64,000 nucleotides of DNA from Woeseiaceae bacterium (lineage in GTDB: Bacteria; Pseudomonadota; Gammaproteobacteria; Steroidobacterales; Woeseiaceae), in NCBI GenBank assembly GCA_028277185.1, contig JANQGQ010000039.1, forward strand, positions 144,704 through 208,703. Direction: 5' to 3'. Of the stretch, positions 25,108 through 32,878 are shown in pieces. Position 1 is the stretch's first letter. The number at the start of each line of letters is the position of its first letter. The translations under genes were made by a program, and so were the position numbers. Under the pieces are notes generated by a model. That model made no database searches. It was not told the origin of the DNA and was given only the letters and a program-made list of their open reading frames with translations.

Positions 25108-26419
25108 GCCGGCATCCGTGCGGGAACTCGGGTCCGGGCGCCGATCCGCTGGCATTCGGGACACCTCGGATCAGGACGTCAAAATCGAAACGAGCCCACT
25201 CAAAAAGTACCGTCCCGCCCTGGTTGGCGCACTGATCGCGATCGTAGCGCTCATCGTTGCCGTACCGCCTGCGCTGACCTGGTTCGGCGCCGATCGCAGC
25301 GCTCAGCGCTCCCAGCTACGGTTCTCGGAGGTCACTCGCGAGACCTTCGTCCGCGACATCTCGGCACAGGGTGTCGTCGTCGCCGCTGTCGCGCCGAGCC
25401 TGTTCGCATCGACGGGCGGCACGGTGACGGTCGTCGTGAACCCCGGCGACAGTGTCGGTCAGGGCGACCCGATCGCCACGATCGACTCGCCCGAACTCAC
25501 GAACGAGCTGGAGCGCGAGCAGGCCACGCTCGACAGTCTCGAGACGAACCTGAAGCGCCAGGAAATCGAGAACCGCAAGGAAATCCTACGCGCTCGCCAG
25601 GTCGTGGACCTGGCTGACGTCGAGCTGACGGCGGCCGAACGCGAACTCCGGCGCGCTGAGCAATCCTGGGACTTTCAGGTCATCAGTCTCCAGGATCTCG
25701 AGCAAGCCCAGGACGAAGTGGAGCGGGCCAGAATTGCCCGGCGCCACGCCAGCGACGAAGCCGAGCTCAATGTCGAGAGCCTGCGCTTCGACCTCGAGAC
25801 CCTCCGCCTCGAACGCGACCGGCAGCGTCTGACCGTTACCAACCTGGAACGCCGCGTGGCCGAACTCGAACTGCGCGCGCCCGTCGCCGGCATCGTCGGC
25901 ACGCTGGCCGTCGACCGCCGCCAGGTCGTCGCAGCCGGGGCCGAGATCGCGACCGTCGTCGATCTTTCGGCGCTCGAAGTCGAGCTGTCGATCGCCGACA
26001 GCTATGCCGACGACCTCACGCTCGGATCTCCGGTGAGCGTCAAGTTCGGCGGCGCCGAGCATACCGGGGTGCTGGTGTCGGTATCGCCTGAAGTCGTCAA
26101 CAGCACCGTCAGCGCCCGCGTCCGCTTCGAAGAGGCACAGCCGGCCGGACTCCGGCAGAACCAGCGCGTATCGGCGCGCATCGTGCTCGAGTCGAAGGAG
26201 AACGCCCTCCTCGTCGACCGCGGACCGTTCTTCGACACCGGCGCCGGACGCCTGATCTACCGGGTAGACGGGGACATCGCCGAACGCGTGCGTATCGAGA
26301 CCGGCTCGACGAGCGTATCGAAGATCGAAATCCTGGACGGCCTCGCCGAGGGCGATCTGGTCATCATCTCCGAAGTCGACCGCTTCAGAGGTTCGGAGCG
26401 CGTGCTCCTCCGCAACTGA
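25100..26419 (+). CDS. HlyD-family periplasmic adaptor of an ABC exporter
   Basis: A 439-residue adaptor. A cytoplasmic tail of about 40 residues leads to one membrane helix (PALVGALIAIVALIVAVPPAL, about 41-61). A lipoyl half (VTVVVNPGDSVGQGDPIATI) follows, then a long coiled coil from about 140 to 255 that is very rich in Glu, Arg and Leu, then the second lipoyl half (LRAPVAGIVGTLAVDRRQVV) and beta domains. It is similar to MacA and YknX and would join the ABC permeases below. The long coil suggests a periplasm-spanning tunnel reaching an outer-membrane channel, though none is encoded in the operon. Confidence 0.9.
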   Translation: MSEPASVRELGSGRRSAGIRDTSDQDVKIETSPLKKYRPALVGALIAIVALIVAVPPALTWFGADRSAQRSQLRFSEVTRETFVRDISAQGVVVAAVAPSLFASTGGTVTVVVNPGDSVGQGDPIATIDSPELTNELEREQATLDSLETNLKRQEIENRKEILRARQVVDLADVELTAAERELRRAEQSWDFQVISLQDLEQAQDEVERARIARRHASDEAELNVESLRFDLETLRLERDRQRLTVTNLERRVAELELRAPVAGIVGTLAVDRRQVVAAGAEIATVVDLSALEVELSIADSYADDLTLGSPVSVKFGGAEHTGVLVSVSPEVVNSTVSARVRFEEAQPAGLRQNQRVSARIVLESKENALLVDRGPFFDTGAGRLIYRVDGDIAERVRIETGSTSVSKIEILDGLAEGDLVIISEVDRFRGSERVLLRN

Positions 26420-26444
26420 ACAACCACACCATCGAGGAATTCAC

Positions 26445-27164
26445 ATGTTGGATATGCAAGACATCAGCCGCGTCTATCGAACCGATCTGGTCGAGACGCA
26501 CGCTCTCCGGGGCCTCAACCTATCGGTCGACGCCGGCGAGTTCGTTGCCGTCACGGGTCCGTCCGGTTCCGGCAAGACGACCTTCCTGAACATTGCCGGA
26601 CTCCTCGAAAGCGCCACGGACGGCCGCTATCTTCTCGATGGCGTGGACGTCAACACGCTGAATGACAATCAGCGCTCGCGGATCCGCAACGAGAAGATCG
26701 GTTTTATCTTTCAGAGCTTCAACCTGATTCCGGATCTCAACATCTTCGACAACGTGGACGTGCCGCTGCGTTACCGCGGATTCGGGGGCAAAGAGCGCCG
26801 GCAACGGATCGAAAAGGCCCTCGAACAAGTCGGCCTCGCGGCCCGAATGAAGCACCTGCCGTCGCAGCTCTCGGGAGGTCAGCAGCAGCGCGCTGCGATT
26901 GCCCGCGCGCTGGCCGGGAACCCCGGGTTTCTTCTCGCGGACGAACCGACCGGCAACCTCGACTCTCTGATGGCGCGCCAGGTCATGGATCTGCTCGAGG
27001 AGATCAACGCGAACGGAACGACCATCGTCATGGTCACGCACGACCCGGAGCTTGCACGGCGCGCCCATCGCAACGTGCAACTGCTCGACGGCCAGCTGGC
27101 GAGTCCCGATCTGTTCGCCCGGCCCGCCGCGGCCGACGACGTCGATCTCCAACCCGTAGCGTGA
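26445..27164 (+). CDS. ABC transporter ATP-binding protein (MacB/LolD type)
   Basis: A 239-residue cytosolic ATPase with all motifs: Walker A GPSGSGKT, Q-loop FIFQSFNLIPDLN, signature LSGGQQQR, Walker B LLADEPTGNLD and the switch histidine in VTHDPELA. It belongs to the MacB/LolD/FtsE group that works with FtsX-type permeases and does mechanical or extruding work rather than classic transport. It starts 25 bases after the adaptor and precedes two permease genes. Confidence 0.95.
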   Translation: MLDMQDISRVYRTDLVETHALRGLNLSVDAGEFVAVTGPSGSGKTTFLNIAGLLESATDGRYLLDGVDVNTLNDNQRSRIRNEKIGFIFQSFNLIPDLNIFDNVDVPLRYRGFGGKERRQRIEKALEQVGLAARMKHLPSQLSGGQQQRAAIARALAGNPGFLLADEPTGNLDSLMARQVMDLLEEINANGTTIVMVTHDPELARRAHRNVQLLDGQLASPDLFARPAAADDVDLQPVA

Positions 27165-27176
27165 GAGGAAAGAGCC

Positions 27177-28493
27177 GTGTTCTTCTATAACCTTCGACTC
27201 GCCCGCATGAGCCTCATGAAGCAGCCGGGCCTTACGGCACTCATGGTCGCCGCCATCGGTATCGGCGTCGGTGCCTGCATGACGATAGTCACCTACGTGT
27301 ACGCCCTTTCCAGCGATCCGATTCCGGACAAGAGCGAAGAGCTCTTTGCCGTTCGGCTCGACAGCTGGAACCCGGACGAGCCCTACTGGGACAACAAGCC
27401 CGAGGAAGCGCCGGAGCAGCTGACGCACCGGGATGCCATGGCGCTGCTCGAGTCCACGATCCCGACCCGCCACGCCGCCATGCGCAAGGCCGTCTACACG
27501 GTGGTGCCCGACAGCGAGGACGTCGCACCCTTTCTGAACATCGCGCGCATGACGGGCCGGGACTTCTTCGAGATGTTCCAGGTGCCGTTTCTCTACGGCG
27601 GCAGTTGGGATGAGTCGGCCGACGCCAACGCCGAGAGCGTCGTGGTATTGGGACGGGAGACCAACGAGAAGCTGTTCGGCGACACGAACAGCGTCGGCGA
27701 AACCGTCCTGCTCGGCACCGAGCGGTTCACGGTCGTCGGGGTTATCGATGCGTGGCAGCCCGCCGTTCTGTTTTACGACATGAACAACGGCGAGACCAAT
27801 CCGGTCGAGGACATTTTCGTGCCGTTCACGATCAGCGACCGGCGCGAGATCGCCGGTGCCGGCAACACCAACTGTTGGAAAGACGAGCAGATCGACACTT
27901 ACTGGGACCTGCTGCAGAGCGAATGCGTGATCGTTCAATTCTGGGCTGAACTCGAGACACCGCAGCAGAAGGCCGAGTACCAGGCCTGGCTAGACAACTA
28001 CACCGAGGGGCAAAAAGCCCTCGGCCGCTTCGAGCGACCGACGAACAACCGGCTCAGCACCGTGACAGAATGGATGAAGGTCAACGATGTCGCATCGAAC
28101 GAAGTACTCGTCGTCATGTGGGTCGGGTTCCTGTTCCTCGCGGCCTGCCTGGTCAACACGATCGGCCTGATACTCGCGCGCTTCATTGCCAAAGCTCCGG
28201 TCATCGGACTGCGGCGGGCGCTGGGTGCGAGTAAGGGCGCGATCTTCCGCCAGCACCTGCTCGAAGTCGCGCTCGTCGGCGTGGTCGGCGGCGCGCTCGG
28301 CCTCGTGCTTTCACGCCTCGGCGTAATGGGCGTCCGGCGGATGCTCAGCGACGCCGACCGGCTGACCGGAATGAACCTGGATCTGCTTTTCATGACCTTC
28401 GGCATCGCGGTGCTGTCCGCGATCCTCGCGGGGCTGTATCCAACCTGGCGCGTGTGCCAGATGGCGCCCGCCGGTTATCTCAAGACGCAATAG
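27177..28493 (+). CDS. FtsX/MacB-type ABC permease, first of two
   Basis: A 438-residue permease with GTG start. The N-terminal helix (LMVAAIGIGVGACMTIVTYV) is followed by a large periplasmic MacB_PCD-like domain (about 40-310), then three helices forming the FtsX domain: VMWVGFLFLAACLVNTIGLILARF, VALVGVVGGALGLVLSRLG and FMTFGIAVLSAILAGLYPTWRVC. GLRRALGASKGAIFRQHLLEV is the typical coupling loop. It most likely pairs with the next permease as a heterodimer. Confidence 0.91.
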   Translation: MFFYNLRLARMSLMKQPGLTALMVAAIGIGVGACMTIVTYVYALSSDPIPDKSEELFAVRLDSWNPDEPYWDNKPEEAPEQLTHRDAMALLESTIPTRHAAMRKAVYTVVPDSEDVAPFLNIARMTGRDFFEMFQVPFLYGGSWDESADANAESVVVLGRETNEKLFGDTNSVGETVLLGTERFTVVGVIDAWQPAVLFYDMNNGETNPVEDIFVPFTISDRREIAGAGNTNCWKDEQIDTYWDLLQSECVIVQFWAELETPQQKAEYQAWLDNYTEGQKALGRFERPTNNRLSTVTEWMKVNDVASNEVLVVMWVGFLFLAACLVNTIGLILARFIAKAPVIGLRRALGASKGAIFRQHLLEVALVGVVGGALGLVLSRLGVMGVRRMLSDADRLTGMNLDLLFMTFGIAVLSAILAGLYPTWRVCQMAPAGYLKTQ

Positions 28494-28503
28494 GAGCGTG
28501 ACC

Positions 28504-29712
28504 ATGGAACTCAGACCCATCCTCAGCGCCATGTGGCGCAACCGAACCGGATCGGTGCTCGTCGCCATGCAGATCGCGCTGACGCTGGCGATCGTCGTCA
28601 ACTGCATGTTCATGACCAAAGAGCGCGTCGATTTCGTCAACCGGCCGTCAGGCATGGACATCGAAAACATCGTCGTCGCGGACAGCGTCGGCTTCGGCAG
28701 CGACTACGAGCACGACCGCACGATCGACGAAGACCTGAGGCTACTGCGCGAACTGCCCGGCGTCATCGCTGTCAGCCCGACGAGGAGCATCCCGATGAGC
28801 GGCTCGGGCAGCGCGAACGGTTTCGCCGGCAGTCGGGACGACGATGCACCACGGCATACGGCGAACTACTATTTCGTCAATGAAGACATCCTCGATGCGC
28901 TCGGCGTCAAACTCGAGTCGGGACGCGCCTTCCGCGATACGGAAGTCCGCCGGGCGGACGATCCGGACCTCGACCGCCTGTCGCCGCAGGTGATCATCAC
29001 GAGGGCGCTCGCGGACAAGTTGTTCGACGGCGAGCCGGCCGTCGGCCGGCTGATGTACGACGGCCTCGGCGAGAGCTCGGAAGTCGTCGGCGTCATCGAG
29101 CACATGTTCGGTGCCTGGGTCAGCTGGTCGGACTTCGATCAGGTCGCGATGTTTCCGCGGCGCACGGGAGGAACGCAAACGCGCTACCTCATCCGCGCCG
29201 AGCCGGGACGGCGGGACGCGCTCGTGCCGCTGGTCGAAACCACGCTTTCCGAGGCCAACCGCACGCGACTCGTGCGCAACGTCAGGACCATGGAGGAAGT
29301 CGTCTCGAACAGCTACGAGGGCGACCGCGCGATCGCGACGACGCTGTCGGTAGCTGTAGTTCTGCTTCTGTCCGTGACAGGCCTCGGCATCGTCGGGCTC
29401 GCGAGCTTCACCGTGCGCCAGCGCACGAAACAGATCGGCACGCGGCGTGCGATCGGGGCGCGTAAACGGGATATCATTCGCTACTTCCTGCTCGAAAACT
29501 GGCTAATGACGACTATCGGCATCGTGATCGGCACGGCGCTCACGATCGGCATCAACTACGGACTGGCATCGGCTTTCGAAGTCGAACAGCTCGACTACGT
29601 CTTCCTCGTGATCGGGATGTTCCTGCTGTGGCTGCTCGGCTTCTTGGCCGTCGTCGCTCCGGCCCGACGCGCCGCGAAGGTATCGCCGGCTATCGCCACG
29701 CGGACGGTATGA
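28504..29712 (+). CDS. FtsX/MacB-type ABC permease, second of two
   Basis: A 402-residue permease; ATG at 28504 follows AGGAG by 7 bases. It has a first helix (VLVAMQIALTLAIVVNCMFM), a periplasmic domain, and three C-terminal helices with RQRTKQIGTRRAIGARKRDIIRYFLLEN as the coupling loop. Sequence differs clearly from the previous permease, so this is a diverged pair and not a recent duplicate. Its stop overlaps the regulator's ATG (ATGA), linking transporter and control genes. Confidence 0.91.
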   Translation: MELRPILSAMWRNRTGSVLVAMQIALTLAIVVNCMFMTKERVDFVNRPSGMDIENIVVADSVGFGSDYEHDRTIDEDLRLLRELPGVIAVSPTRSIPMSGSGSANGFAGSRDDDAPRHTANYYFVNEDILDALGVKLESGRAFRDTEVRRADDPDLDRLSPQVIITRALADKLFDGEPAVGRLMYDGLGESSEVVGVIEHMFGAWVSWSDFDQVAMFPRRTGGTQTRYLIRAEPGRRDALVPLVETTLSEANRTRLVRNVRTMEEVVSNSYEGDRAIATTLSVAVVLLLSVTGLGIVGLASFTVRQRTKQIGTRRAIGARKRDIIRYFLLENWLMTTIGIVIGTALTIGINYGLASAFEVEQLDYVFLVIGMFLLWLLGFLAVVAPARRAAKVSPAIATRTV

Positions 29713-31055
29713 GCGATCGCGTTCTCGTCATCGACGACAACGAAGGCGTCTGCACGGCGCTGTCGATCCTGTTTTCGGTGCACGATCTGCCCTGCCTGAC
29801 CGCGAACACGGTCGAGCAGGGCCTCGAACTGCTCGAGCGGGAGCCGGTCGGGCTGGTCGTTCAGGACATGAACTTCAGCGAAGACACGACCTCGGGCAAG
29901 GAAGGCATCGCGCTGTTCCACGAAATACGCGCGCGCCAGCCCGACATGCCCGTTATCCTGCTCACGGCATGGACGCATCTCGAGCAGGCCGTGGAACTGG
30001 TGCGCGCCGGCGCCGCCGACTACCTGGCGAAGCCATGGGACGACGACAAGCTCATCGCCACGGCCCGCAACCTTCTGGAACTCGCCGAGGTAACCCGCAG
30101 CGGACGCCAGGCCGCGGAGTCGCGGCGCTCCGATCGGGAGCGGCTCGAATCGCAGCACGAGCTGTGCGGCACGATCTTCGAAAGCCCGGCGATGCGGGAT
30201 CTCGTCGGTGTAGCGGTACGGGTTGCGCCGTCCGATGTGCCGGTGCTCATTACGGGACCGAACGGCGCGGGCAAGGAGAAGTTCGCGGAGATCGTCCACG
30301 CCAACTCCAGTGTCGCTTCCGGGCCGCTGGTCCGGGTGAACGTAGGCGCCCTGCCCCGGGACCTCATCGAGGCCGAGCTGTTCGGTGCCGAGGCCGGCGC
30401 CTATACCGGAGCGAACAAACAGCGGACCGGGCGTTTCGAAGCAGCCGACGGCGGCACACTTTTCCTCGACGAGATCGGCAACCTCAGCCTCGAAGGGCAG
30501 GCCAAGCTGCTCAGAGTTTTGCAGACCGGAGAGTATGAACGCCTGGGCAGCAGCGAGACCCGGCAAGCCAACGCCCGGGTGGTCAGCGCGACCAACGCCG
30601 ATCTTCGGGCAGCCGTTAGCGACGGCCATTTTCGGGAAGACCTCTACTATCGGCTCAACGTCATCGAGATCGCGGTCCCGCCGCTTGCCGACCGGCCCGA
30701 CGACGTCGTCCCGCTGGCCTGGCACTTCCTCGGCGCCGGCAAGACGTTTGACGCCGATGCGGAGTCGGCGCTGCTTGCCCACGACTGGCCCGGCAACGTG
30801 CGCGAACTCGAGAACAGCATTCGCCGCGCCTCGCTGCTCACTACCAACAGCACGATTTCGGCCGCCGACCTCGGTCTCAGGAAAGCCGCTGACGAGCCTC
30901 TGCCTCTGCATGCCCGCGCACCCGAACCCGACTCCGACGCGATCATGGCGGCGCTCAGGCGTGCCAACGGTACGGTGGCCCAGGCGGCGCGGGAACTCGG
31001 CATGAGCCGGCAGGCGCTGTATCGTCGAATGGAGAAATTCGGTATTCAGAAGTAA
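29709..31055 (+). CDS. Sigma-54-dependent response regulator (NtrC family)
   Basis: A 448-residue activator. The receiver domain (1-120) has all key residues: D9/D10, phosphoacceptor D53 in VQDMNF, T86 and K108. The AAA+ domain follows: Walker A is GPNGAGKEK rather than the usual GESGTGKE, and the sigma-54 contact loop is GAYTGA instead of GAFTGA. Walker B is TLFLDEIGNLS. The C-terminal Fis-type helix-turn-helix is VAQAARELGMSRQALYRRM. It should activate the promoter at 24823 after phosphorylation by the kinase encoded next. Confidence 0.95.
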   Translation: MSDRVLVIDDNEGVCTALSILFSVHDLPCLTANTVEQGLELLEREPVGLVVQDMNFSEDTTSGKEGIALFHEIRARQPDMPVILLTAWTHLEQAVELVRAGAADYLAKPWDDDKLIATARNLLELAEVTRSGRQAAESRRSDRERLESQHELCGTIFESPAMRDLVGVAVRVAPSDVPVLITGPNGAGKEKFAEIVHANSSVASGPLVRVNVGALPRDLIEAELFGAEAGAYTGANKQRTGRFEAADGGTLFLDEIGNLSLEGQAKLLRVLQTGEYERLGSSETRQANARVVSATNADLRAAVSDGHFREDLYYRLNVIEIAVPPLADRPDDVVPLAWHFLGAGKTFDADAESALLAHDWPGNVRELENSIRRASLLTTNSTISAADLGLRKAADEPLPLHARAPEPDSDAIMAALRRANGTVAQAARELGMSRQALYRRMEKFGIQK

Positions 31056-31079
31056 GCCGCGCCGCTACACTGTCGGCCG

Positions 31080-32393
31080 ATGACCCGCTTTTCGCTGCCT
31101 GGCAGAATCGCATTCTGGAACTCACTGGTGCTCGTCGCCGTGACCGCCGCGGGCGCACTCCTGAGCCGCGCGCTCGAGCCCTGGTGGCTTGCGTGGGTGA
31201 TCGCACTACTCGTTGCGCTGCCGCTGCTTTGGATCGCAATCCATCGACTGACCTCGCCGCGTCTGCAGCTCATCCGCGCCCTGACCGACGGCATCGACAG
31301 CCTCAAGGACAACGACTTCAGCGTCAGCGTGGCCGGGAGCGCCGCGGACGAGTTCGGCGAACTCGTCCGGGCGCACAACGATCTCGGCTCGGTTCTGCGC
31401 ACCGAGCGGCAAACGCTCTATCAGCGCGAACTCCTGCTGGACACCGTCATCCAGACGACGGACATAGCGCTCGTACTGACCAACCGCAACGACACCATCG
31501 TTTACTCGAACGCCGCCGCGCGGCAGCTGTTCAACAACGGCAAGCCCATCAACGGCTTCGAGTTTACGGAGCTGCTCGATCCGCTGCCCCAGGCCTTTCG
31601 GGAAGCCGTCGCGGGCGAACGCGGCGGACTGTTCACGCTCGAAAGCGACGAACCGGAAACCTGGCACCTGTCGCAGGAGGCGTTCACGCTGAATGCCCAG
31701 CCTCACCGGCTCTATCTGTTCAAACAGCTGACCCAGGAACTGGGCCGGCAGGAGGTTGCGACGTGGAAGAAGGTGATCCGCGTCATCAGCCACGAACTCA
31801 ACAACTCGCTGGCGCCGATTTCGTCGCTGGCCCATTCCGGCCGCACGGTCCTGTCGCGCGGCGGCGGCAACGAGCAGTTGCTCACGATCTTCACGACCAT
31901 CGAAGAGCGCTCCGGACACCTCAAGAACTTCATCGAGAGCTACGCCCGTTTCGCACGTCTGCCAGCACCGAGGCCGGAATCGATCGACTGGCCGGCCTAC
32001 CTCGAGATGCTGCGCAACACAGTCGAGTATCGGCTCGTCGGCACGATCCCGGACATTCGCTGCGAAGTCGACCCGGTTCAGTTCGAACAGGTCCTGATCA
32101 ATCTGTTGAAGAACGCGCACGAATCCGGCTCCCCGCGCGACCGGGTCACGCTCGCTATCGAGCAGCAGCCGACGACGACCGTGTTCGTGATTGCGGACGC
32201 CGGCGGCGGGATGAGCGAGGCAGTGCTCCAGAGCGCGCTGCTGCCGTTCTACTCCACCAAGAAGTCGGGGACCGGTCTTGGACTGCCGCTGTGCCGGGAG
32301 ATCGTCGAAGCGCACGGCGGCCGCCTGTCGCTCGCGAACCTTCCGGGGCGCGGTCTGGAAGTCCGGATCGGTCTGCCGGTCGGCCGGGCCTGA
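31080..32393 (+). CDS. Membrane sensor histidine kinase (NtrY-like, very short periplasmic loop)
   Basis: A 437-residue kinase. Two helices (about 10-29 and 36-53) are joined by only a few residues, RALEPWW. There is then a HAMP-like linker and a PAS-like domain (LLDTVIQTTDIALVLTNRNDTIVYSNAAAR). The phosphoacceptor region is VIRVISHELNNSLAPISSLAHSG, and the ATPase has N- and G-boxes (VLINLLKNAHES, VIADAGGGM, GTGLGLPLCREIV). With no room for a periplasmic sensor, it probably senses in the membrane or through a partner, such as the ABC permeases. Confidence 0.93.
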   Translation: MTRFSLPGRIAFWNSLVLVAVTAAGALLSRALEPWWLAWVIALLVALPLLWIAIHRLTSPRLQLIRALTDGIDSLKDNDFSVSVAGSAADEFGELVRAHNDLGSVLRTERQTLYQRELLLDTVIQTTDIALVLTNRNDTIVYSNAAARQLFNNGKPINGFEFTELLDPLPQAFREAVAGERGGLFTLESDEPETWHLSQEAFTLNAQPHRLYLFKQLTQELGRQEVATWKKVIRVISHELNNSLAPISSLAHSGRTVLSRGGGNEQLLTIFTTIEERSGHLKNFIESYARFARLPAPRPESIDWPAYLEMLRNTVEYRLVGTIPDIRCEVDPVQFEQVLINLLKNAHESGSPRDRVTLAIEQQPTTTVFVIADAGGGMSEAVLQSALLPFYSTKKSGTGLGLPLCREIVEAHGGRLSLANLPGRGLEVRIGLPVGRA

Positions 32394-32395
32394 AC

Positions 32396-32878
32396 ATGTT
32401 GTTCCGCAAGACCATGAAAGCGCTGCACACGCTCGGAGCGATCGGCATGGCGGGCGGGATCGCGGCGATGATGCTCATGATGAACGCCGCGCCGGAGCCG
32501 GCAGCCTCGGCGGATTATCTTGCCGTGCGCGTCGCCGTCTACGACGTCTCGAGAACTCTGATCCTGCCCTCCATGGCGCTGGTGTTCCTCTCGGGTCTGC
32601 TCTCGATGGCGGCCTACTTCCCTTTCCAGAACGCGCTGTGGGTCTGGCTGAAACTGGGGGCGGGGTTTCTGATTTTCGAGTCGATGCTGGCGACGATCGA
32701 CGCACCGGCGCGCAAGGCCGTCGACGCCGTCAACGCCGCGATGGCGGGCGACATTGCTTCGGCCGACCTCCCCACGCGTATCCAGGATGCCTGGGGAGCA
32801 TGGTGGGCCCTCCTGACGCTGGCCGCGCTGAACGTCGTTCTGGCCGTGTGGCGGCCCCGGTTCAAGAGCAAGAATTAA
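32396..32878 (+). CDS. Small integral membrane protein, DUF2269-like
   Basis: A 160-residue membrane protein with about four helices, starting 2 bases after the kinase stop. The MLFRKTMKALHTLGAIGMAG start, a conserved lysine/histidine helix, and ADYLAVRVAVYDVSRTLILPSMALVFLSGLLSM resemble DUF2269 proteins. Its role is unknown. As the last gene of the sigma-54 operon it may be part of the transporter or its sensor. Its stop overlaps the convergent RND gene's stop by 3 bases. Confidence 0.75.
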   Translation: MLFRKTMKALHTLGAIGMAGGIAAMMLMMNAAPEPAASADYLAVRVAVYDVSRTLILPSMALVFLSGLLSMAAYFPFQNALWVWLKLGAGFLIFESMLATIDAPARKAVDAVNAAMAGDIASADLPTRIQDAWGAWWALLTLAALNVVLAVWRPRFKSKN

